From positions 294,623 to 358,622 of the forward strand of contig NZ_BMRJ01000001.1 of the NCBI RefSeq assembly GCF_014648575.1: a stretch of 64,000 bases of DNA, given 5' to 3'. Shown here piece after piece: positions 58,671-64,000 of the stretch. A program made the translations under genes and the position numbers. The notes under the pieces were generated by a model that worked only from the letters and a program-made list of their open reading frames with translations, was not told the origin of the DNA and did no database searches. The DNA is from Agromyces mediolanus (GTDB lineage Bacteria; Actinomycetota; Actinomycetes; Actinomycetales; Microbacteriaceae). The first letter of the stretch is position 1. The number at the start of each line of letters is the position of its first letter.

Positions 58671-60695
58671 TCAGCCCCGCCAGCCGTGGAGCACGCGGGC
58701 CCAGAACCGCGACCACGCCGTCGTCGGCGTGAGCAGGCGGCGGCGCGCGGCGAGCTCGTCCTGGTAGGCGGAGCTCGTGAGCGCCCGGCCGATCGTCATC
58801 GGCGGCGGCAGCTCGGCGGTCGCGCTCGCGCCCGGGGCGACGCGGCGGGCGGGGACGACCACGGGCGAGGGGGCGAAGCGCGGCTCGGCGATGACGAACG
58901 CGGCGACGAGCCCGATGCCGAGCCCCCAGGCCCACAGCGCCGTCGCGGGAAGCGGCGGCGTCGTCCAGGCGGCGATCGCGCACCAGACGGTGACCGCGGC
59001 GGCCGCGACGTAGCCGACGCGGGGGAGCGCGGTCAGCACGAGCCACCGCCGCGCCTCCATGGGGCAGCGCTGCCAGACGAGCGAGCGCTGGGTGAGGCCG
59101 TTCAGCAGCTGGTTCAGCCAGATCAGCAGGGCCGCGACGAGGGCGGCCGCGATGAGCCACCCCCAGTCCGTCAGCCGGCCGTCGTCGACGAGCCAGGCGA
59201 GCGAGCTCAGGGCGTCCTCCGCCGGCGCGCCCGTGAAGACGCCCGCGACGGCGCCGACCGCGAGGGTGACGGTCCGGACGAGCCACGCGAAGGCGGCGGA
59301 TGCCGCGGGCAGCCCGGGCAGGATCGCGGCCGTGACGAGGGCCGCGAGCAGGTTGGTGCCGAGCGACTTCTTGTCGATCACCGCGAGCCGGTTCTCGAGG
59401 TACTCCACCTCGGCGGGCCGGGCGGCGAGCGCGGGGCCGAGCAGGTGCCTGGCGGTCGGATCGACGACCTGCACGACGTTGCGGTAGTACTCGCTGTGAT
59501 CGAGGAACGGCTGGCTCGTGTTGTGCACCGCGTGCTCCTCGGGGCCGAGCGCGGCGTCGCCCGGTCTGGGGAAGTACGCGGCGCGCCACCGTTCGCGCGC
59601 CGCGCGCCGGCTGTCGGCGATCGGCCCGGCGGAGAAGGGGTCCCAGACGGCCCAGTGGTTCGCCCAGGCGACCGGGCGCTCGGGAGATGCGCCGATCCAG
59701 TTGGCGACGGGGGCGTAGCGGTCGCTGCGGCCGCGCCAGTTCTCGCGGCCGAGCAGCACGACGGCCGCGCCGACGGTGGTCAGCCGGCGCACGTTGAACG
59801 CCGCGGGGTCGAGCTCCTCGAACAGTGCGAACGTCGCCACCGCGGCGCCCTGCGAATGCGCGAAGAGGTGCACGTCCCCGTCGTCGCCGACGAGCTCGCG
59901 GGCCCTGGCGAGGGCGTCGCGCACGACGAGCCGCATCGCGGAGGCCCGTACCGGCCGTTCCTTCCACGCCGCCACGTCGCCGATCGAGCCGACCAAGGCG
60001 TCGAGCACGCCCTGGGCGAGTTCCTTGAACCAGGGGATCAGCAGCAGCGGGCTGAGCAACGGCAGGACCGGGGTGAGCACCACGCCGAGCAGGACCACGC
60101 CGAGCCAGACGGCCGCGAACACCACGGTGAGCACTGCGACCCGGACGACGTCGACGATCGCGGTGAGGGTGCGGCCGAGCAGCAGTCGATCGTGCGGCGG
60201 GCGCTGATGTTCGACGAGCGTCAGCCAGGGCAGCATGACGAGGGTCTGCCGGAAGAGCCCGAGCATGCGGGTGAGCGCGCGCCACATGAACGGCACCGCC
60301 CAGCGGAACACCTGCGCGCGCGACATCGGCACGAAGGACTCCGACCAGCGCGCCTCGACGATCGCGATGCGGCGCAGGGTGGTCTCGGCATCCACCACGG
60401 CGCCGTCCTCGACCCGACCGGTGCCCCGCGTCGGGAACGCGACCGTCGCCGTCACGATCGGCACGTCGCCCGTGAGCTCCGAGTCGACGATCGTCACCCC
60501 GTGCTCGTCGCGGCCGCCGATGATCCGGTCGCGGGCGATCCAGTCCATCCGCTCGAGGAGCGGCTCGGCCCACTCGAGCAGGATCTGGCTGGTGTACGCG
60601 CTGCCCATGCCGTGCACGACGACGAGCGCGCTGTCGAACGCACCGGGCTCCGGCGACTTCGCCGACTCGCGGCCGGCGTCTTCGGCGATGAGCAT
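58671..60695 (-). CDS. membrane-embedded alpha/beta-hydrolase-like protein
   Basis: A 674-residue protein that mixes a hydrolase fold with membrane helices. ALVVVHGMGSAY near residue 24 looks like an oxyanion strand-loop, and VHLFAHSQGAAVATFALFEEL (about 280-300) holds a nucleophile elbow with Ser in HSQG. WANHWAVWDPFSAGPIAD and the later LDHSEYYRNVVQ could supply Asp and His. Hydrophobic helices occur at about 180-230 and repeatedly in 410-610. It begins behind GAGGAG. Related proteins are annotated as lipase-like or hypothetical; substrate and topology are unknown. Confidence 0.6.
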   Translation of the reverse strand: MLIAEDAGRESAKSPEPGAFDSALVVVHGMGSAYTSQILLEWAEPLLERMDWIARDRIIGGRDEHGVTIVDSELTGDVPIVTATVAFPTRGTGRVEDGAVVDAETTLRRIAIVEARWSESFVPMSRAQVFRWAVPFMWRALTRMLGLFRQTLVMLPWLTLVEHQRPPHDRLLLGRTLTAIVDVVRVAVLTVVFAAVWLGVVLLGVVLTPVLPLLSPLLLIPWFKELAQGVLDALVGSIGDVAAWKERPVRASAMRLVVRDALARARELVGDDGDVHLFAHSQGAAVATFALFEELDPAAFNVRRLTTVGAAVVLLGRENWRGRSDRYAPVANWIGASPERPVAWANHWAVWDPFSAGPIADSRRAARERWRAAYFPRPGDAALGPEEHAVHNTSQPFLDHSEYYRNVVQVVDPTARHLLGPALAARPAEVEYLENRLAVIDKKSLGTNLLAALVTAAILPGLPAASAAFAWLVRTVTLAVGAVAGVFTGAPAEDALSSLAWLVDDGRLTDWGWLIAAALVAALLIWLNQLLNGLTQRSLVWQRCPMEARRWLVLTALPRVGYVAAAAVTVWCAIAAWTTPPLPATALWAWGLGIGLVAAFVIAEPRFAPSPVVVPARRVAPGASATAELPPPMTIGRALTSSAYQDELAARRRLLTPTTAWSRFWARVLHGWRG

Positions 60696-61024
60696 CGCGG
60701 TCTCCTCTCGGGCAGGCGGGCTGAGCGAACGCTACTGGCGGGGCGGATGAACCGGCAAGCACGTCGTCCCGGGCGCCGCCTCAGGGGCGACTTCAGGGCC
60801 ACCCCTGAGGCGGTGCGCTCGCGGCCGGCCCTAACGTGTGCACTGGACCGCACCCCGCCGTGACTGCAGGGGGAACTGATTCCGGCGGGTGGTCCGCTGA
60901 GAGCCGGCCCGATCGCGACCCGAACCGCGGTCATGGGCCGGCTCCCCCCGTTCCGGCACGGAGGGGGCCAAGCCGGGACGGGGCAGCGCCGTCCGGCCAC
61001 CGGTCGTCGTGACAGACTCGACGG
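60696..61024 (+). other. structured 329-bp intergenic region upstream of the DUF3516 helicase
   Basis: Contains GCCTCAGGGG/CCCCTGAGGC (60778-60787/60802-60811), then two overlapping stems. GAGCCGGCCC/GGGCCGGCTC (60901-60910/60935-60944) competes with GGCTCCCCCCGT/ACGGAGGGGGCC (60940-60951/60958-60969), and both cannot form at once. A CAGACT -10-like box ends nine bases before GTG 61025. The upper part also holds the promoter of the - strand hydrolase-like gene. Confidence 0.5.
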
Positions 61025-63556
61025 GTGACCGACGCGCTCCTCGACCTCGTCCCGCGGCCCTACGACGCGGACGCGATGTACGACGCCTTCGTCGGCTGGG
61101 CCGAGTCGCGCGGCTTCGCGCTCTACCCCGCGCAGGACGAGGCGGTCATCGAGATCGTGTCCGGCGCGAACGTCATCCTGTCCACGCCCACCGGGACCGG
61201 CAAGTCCCTCGTCGCGGTCGCGGCGCATGCGACCGCGGTCGCGAAGGGCGGGCGCAGCTACTACACGGCGCCGATCAAGGCGCTCGTCTCCGAGAAGTTC
61301 TTCCAGCTCGTCGAGGTGTTCGGCGCGGCGAACGTCGGCATGGTCACCGGCGACAGCTCGGTGAACGCCGACGCGCCGATCGTGTGCTGCACGGCGGAGA
61401 TCCTCGCGAACCTCGCGCTCCGCCGCGGCGCGGAGGCCGACGTCGACCAGGTCGTGATGGACGAGTTCCACTACTACGGCGACCCCGAGCGCGGTTGGGC
61501 CTGGCAGGTGCCGCTGCTGCTGCTCACGAAGGCGCAGTTCGTGCTCATGTCGGCGACGCTCGGTGATGTCACGGCGATCGCCGAGGACCTGTCGGCGCGC
61601 ACCGCCCGGCCGACCGCCGAGGTCACCGGCGTCGAGCGTCCGGTGCCGCTCAGCTTCTCGTACGCGAAGACGCCCGTGCAGGAGACGGTCGAGGAGCTGC
61701 TCGAGACCCGGCAGGCGCCCGTCTACATCGTGCACTTCTCGCAGGCCCAGGCGATGGAACGGGCGCAGGCGCTGTCGTCGATCCGCGTCGTCACCCGCGA
61801 GCAACGGGATGAGATCGCCGAGGCGATCGGCGGCTTCCGCTTCACGACGAGCTTCGGCAAGACGCTGTCGCGGCTCGTGCGATCGGGCATCGGCGTGCAC
61901 CACGCCGGGATGCTCCCGCGCTATCGCCGCCTCGTCGAGACCCTCGCCCAGCGGGGACTGCTGCGCGTCATCTGCGGCACCGACACCCTCGGCGTCGGCA
62001 TCAACGTGCCCATTCGCAGCGTGCTCATCACCGCGCTCGCGAAGTACGACGGCCAGCGCATGCGGCACCTGAGCGCCCGCGAGTTCCACCAGATCGCTGG
62101 GCGCGCCGGGCGCGCCGGCTACGACACCGCGGGCACCGTCGTCGTCCTCGCGCCCGAGCACGAGATCGAGAACGAGCAGGCCGTGCGCAAGGCCGGCGAT
62201 GATCCGAAGAAGCTCAAGAAGGTCGTGCGCAAGAAGCCGCCCGCCGGACAGATCAGCTGGGGCGAGGGCGCCTTCGAGCGCCTCGTCGCCGCGCAGCCGG
62301 AGCCGCTCGTGCCGCAGCTGCAGCTCACCGCCGCGATGCTCATCAACGTCATCGCCCGTGGGGGCGACGTGGCCGCGAACGTCGCCGCGCTCGTGTTCGA
62401 CAATCACCAGCCGCGGGCCCGGCGATACGAGCTCGCCCGCCGCGCCCTCGGCATCCTGCGCACCCTGCGGGACGCCGGGGTCGTGACGCTCTCACCGGAT
62501 CCCGCCGGGACGGCCCTCGGCGTCGAGATCCGCCTCGAGGTGGAACTCCAGCCGAACTTCGCTCTGAACCAGCCCCTCTCGCCGTTCGCGCTCGCCGCGA
62601 TCGAACTGCTCGACCCCGAGACGAGCGAGCAGGGCACCGGCCACTACGCCCTCGACGTGGTCTCGATCATCGAGTCGACGCTCGACGACCCACGGCCGAT
62701 CCTCTCCCAGCAGGAGTTCCGCGCGCGCGGCGAGGCCGTCGCGGCGATGAAGCAGGAGGGGATCGAGTACGAGGAGCGGATGGCGCGCCTCGAGGACGTC
62801 ACCTGGCCGAAGCCGCTCGAGGAGCTGCTCACGCACGCCTTCGAACGCTTCGCGGCGAGCCAGCCCTGGGTGCGCGACTTCGAGCTGCGGCCGAAGACCG
62901 TGGTGCGGGACATGTTCGAGCGCAGCATGTCGTTCGGGGAATACGTCGCGCTGTACCAGCTCGCCCGGAGCGAGGGTCTCGTGCTCCGGTACCTCTCCGA
63001 CGCGTTCCGTGCCATCCGGCAGACCGTGCCGGAGGAGGCGAAGAACGAGGAGCTGCTCGACCTCATCGAATGGCTCGGCGAGCTCGTGCGCCAGGTGGAC
63101 TCGAGCCTCGTCGACGAGTGGGCCGAGCTGATCGACCCCGCTGCGCACCTGCCCGAGGACGAGGCGCCCGTCGTGCCGCCCGCGCCGCCCTCGGTCGTCA
63201 CGAACCGGCGGGCGTTCACGGTGCTCGTGCGGAACGAGCTGTTCCGGCGCGTGCAGCTCGCCGCCCTCGATCGGGAGGAGGAGCTCGTCGAGCTCGACCC
63301 CGACGCCGGCTGGCCGGACGCCCTCGACGCCTACTACGCCGAGCACGACGCCATCGGCACTGGACCCACCGCGCGCTCGCCTCGACTCGTCACGATCGAC
63401 GAATCGGATGCCTCGGCCGGGATCTGGCGCGCCGAGCAGACCGTGGACGACCCTGCGGGCCACCACGACTGGCGGATTCGCGCCGTGGTCGACCTCGAGG
63501 CGTCGGCCGAAGCAGGCACGGCCGTGCTCGGCGACGTGGAGTTCGTGCGGTTGTAG
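61025..63556 (+). CDS. Ski2-like DEAD/DEAH-box RNA helicase with DUF3516 domain
   Basis: An 843-residue helicase. The N-terminal core shows Walker A TPTGTGKS (Lys60), APIKALVSEKFF (motif Ia), DEFHYYGD (motif II), LMSATLGD (motif III), and the second lobe GIGVHHAGMLPRYRRLVE, GTDTLGVGINVPIR and QIAGRAGRAGYD (motif VI). The C-terminal 400 residues correspond to DUF3516, found only with these actinobacterial helicases. RNA processing or decay is the presumed role. The GTG start lacks a ribosome site and has a -10-like box nine bases upstream, as in leaderless genes. Confidence 0.92.
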   Translation: MTDALLDLVPRPYDADAMYDAFVGWAESRGFALYPAQDEAVIEIVSGANVILSTPTGTGKSLVAVAAHATAVAKGGRSYYTAPIKALVSEKFFQLVEVFGAANVGMVTGDSSVNADAPIVCCTAEILANLALRRGAEADVDQVVMDEFHYYGDPERGWAWQVPLLLLTKAQFVLMSATLGDVTAIAEDLSARTARPTAEVTGVERPVPLSFSYAKTPVQETVEELLETRQAPVYIVHFSQAQAMERAQALSSIRVVTREQRDEIAEAIGGFRFTTSFGKTLSRLVRSGIGVHHAGMLPRYRRLVETLAQRGLLRVICGTDTLGVGINVPIRSVLITALAKYDGQRMRHLSAREFHQIAGRAGRAGYDTAGTVVVLAPEHEIENEQAVRKAGDDPKKLKKVVRKKPPAGQISWGEGAFERLVAAQPEPLVPQLQLTAAMLINVIARGGDVAANVAALVFDNHQPRARRYELARRALGILRTLRDAGVVTLSPDPAGTALGVEIRLEVELQPNFALNQPLSPFALAAIELLDPETSEQGTGHYALDVVSIIESTLDDPRPILSQQEFRARGEAVAAMKQEGIEYEERMARLEDVTWPKPLEELLTHAFERFAASQPWVRDFELRPKTVVRDMFERSMSFGEYVALYQLARSEGLVLRYLSDAFRAIRQTVPEEAKNEELLDLIEWLGELVRQVDSSLVDEWAELIDPAAHLPEDEAPVVPPAPPSVVTNRRAFTVLVRNELFRRVQLAALDREEELVELDPDAGWPDALDAYYAEHDAIGTGPTARSPRLVTIDESDASAGIWRAEQTVDDPAGHHDWRIRAVVDLEASAEAGTAVLGDVEFVRL

Positions 63557-63744
63557 CCGTGGCGGTCGTGCGTGGGCGTGCGATCGTGCCTGGGGGCGGT
63601 CGTCATGGGCGTGCGGTCGTGCCCGGGCGTGCAGCCGTGCCTGCGGCTGAAGCCTTGACTGGACGCGCATCACGGCTTGCCGTTCGCTGCACAGTCCCGC
63701 GCTCGCCCTTCCATCCCTCCTTCGCTCGCGCCTAGCGTCAGGAC
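63557..63744. other. intergenic region with degenerate GGGCGTGC repeats
   Basis: 63560-63640 contains about four imperfect copies of a unit like GGGCGTGCGGTCGTGCC. TAGCGT (63733-63738) lies six bases before ATG 63745 and is the likely -10 of the last gene. No further feature is seen. Confidence 0.4.
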
Positions 63745-64000
63745 ATGGCGCGCATCGACGAACTCCTGAACACGACCCTCCCGCTGCTCGACGTCGTCTG
63801 GACCGACGAAGGCGAAGCCGCCGGAATCCCCGACCCGGACAACATCGGCGAGGGGTTCGAGCTCGTCGGCCGACTGACGCAGGCCGAGAGCACGATTCAC
63901 ATGACGCACGTCTGGATCACCGAGGTCGATCAGGAGACGCCGTGGGTGCGCGAGCACGTGCACGACTACGACGAGGTGCTCACTTGGACGGGCAGCGACC
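63745..64000 (+). CDS. hypothetical protein, truncated by the window end
   Basis: The first 85 residues of a gene continuing beyond base 64000. MARIDELLNTTLPLLDVVWTDEGEAAGIPDPDNIGEGFELVGRL is followed by THMTH-like and WVREHVHDYDEVLTWTGSD segments. The HVHDYDE motif resembles a cupin or other metal-binding His/Asp cluster, but too little is present to assign a family. Spacing of TAGCGT and AGGA to the ATG supports this start. Confidence 0.7.
   Translation, partial: MARIDELLNTTLPLLDVVWTDEGEAAGIPDPDNIGEGFELVGRLTQAESTIHMTHVWITEVDQETPWVREHVHDYDEVLTWTGSD

Noticed and set aside
60870..60970. TPP riboswitch upstream of the helicase, suggested by CTGAGAG and ACCCGAACC
   Set aside because: The order and the conserved pyrophosphate-sensing part (CCTGAT...ATGCC.GCG) are missing, and the downstream gene is unrelated to thiamine.

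Overview
The window comes from a high-GC Gram-positive actinobacterium, most likely a member of the Microbacteriaceae. The evidence is the strong G/C third-position bias, many GTG starts and four-base ATGA/GTGA gene overlaps, LAxTG/LPxTG surface anchors, a CmtR-type sensor, DUF3052/DUF6328/DUF3516 proteins, and frequent GGATGCC words. No rRNA, tRNA, CRISPR array, transposase or prophage structural gene was found. The whole reading was done by eye, so family names are motif-based and no database was searched.

Region 1 (1-6977) is a metal and metalloid resistance block. It holds the end of an ACR3 arsenite exporter, an ArsR-arsenate reductase fusion and a second arsenate reductase on the + strand. 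On the - strand is a tightly overlapped operon of a CmtR-like Cd/Pb sensor, a P1B-4-type metal ATPase, LspA and a small thioredoxin-like protein. A second ars unit follows: a flavoprotein divergent from an ArsR repressor. Region 2 (7173-8857) carries small regulators (HxlR, TetR) and an EF-G-binding-type protein.

Region 3 (8890-32230) is a 23-kb glycan-utilisation locus with two interleaved regulons. The first is marked by a repeated CTTAGT/TTTAC-type palindrome at four promoters: a cell-wall-anchored GH123-type enzyme, a ROK regulator, an XRE-ImmA/IrrE protein and a cell-wall-anchored GH20 enzyme. Both enzyme families act on N-acetylhexosamines. The second is marked by ATGTTTACGTSAACAT-type LacI operators: the LacI gene, an ABC sugar importer with GH35 beta-galactosidase, and a 1422-residue GH30 plus lectin plus GH43 fusion probably directed at type II arabinogalactan. 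The fusion is followed by a WxL, DUF916 and small LPxTG trio that resembles the cell-surface complexes of lactobacilli.

Region 4 (32356-46909) has a SNF2 helicase, an MFS/PNPOx-like unit divergent from MarR and a 3-hydroxyacyl-CoA dehydrogenase, a heterodimeric ABC exporter with PadR-type sites upstream, and cobalamin-dependent metH. Region 5 (46912-50551) has a nine-unit 23-bp repeat array and an ECF vitamin transporter in which EcfT and both ATPases are one polypeptide, beside a transcobalamin-like lipoprotein. Cobalamin uptake serving metH is a plausible inference.

Region 6 (50796-64000) is mixed housekeeping and accessory: two exported proteins of atypical composition, a cold-shock protein, a zinc-ribbon protein, VOC, ArsR/SRPBCC, DUF3052-like, YbdK, DUF6328, AEC, a membrane alpha/beta-hydrolase-like protein, and a Ski2-like DUF3516 helicase preceded by two mutually exclusive RNA hairpins. 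A truncated gene runs off the right edge.
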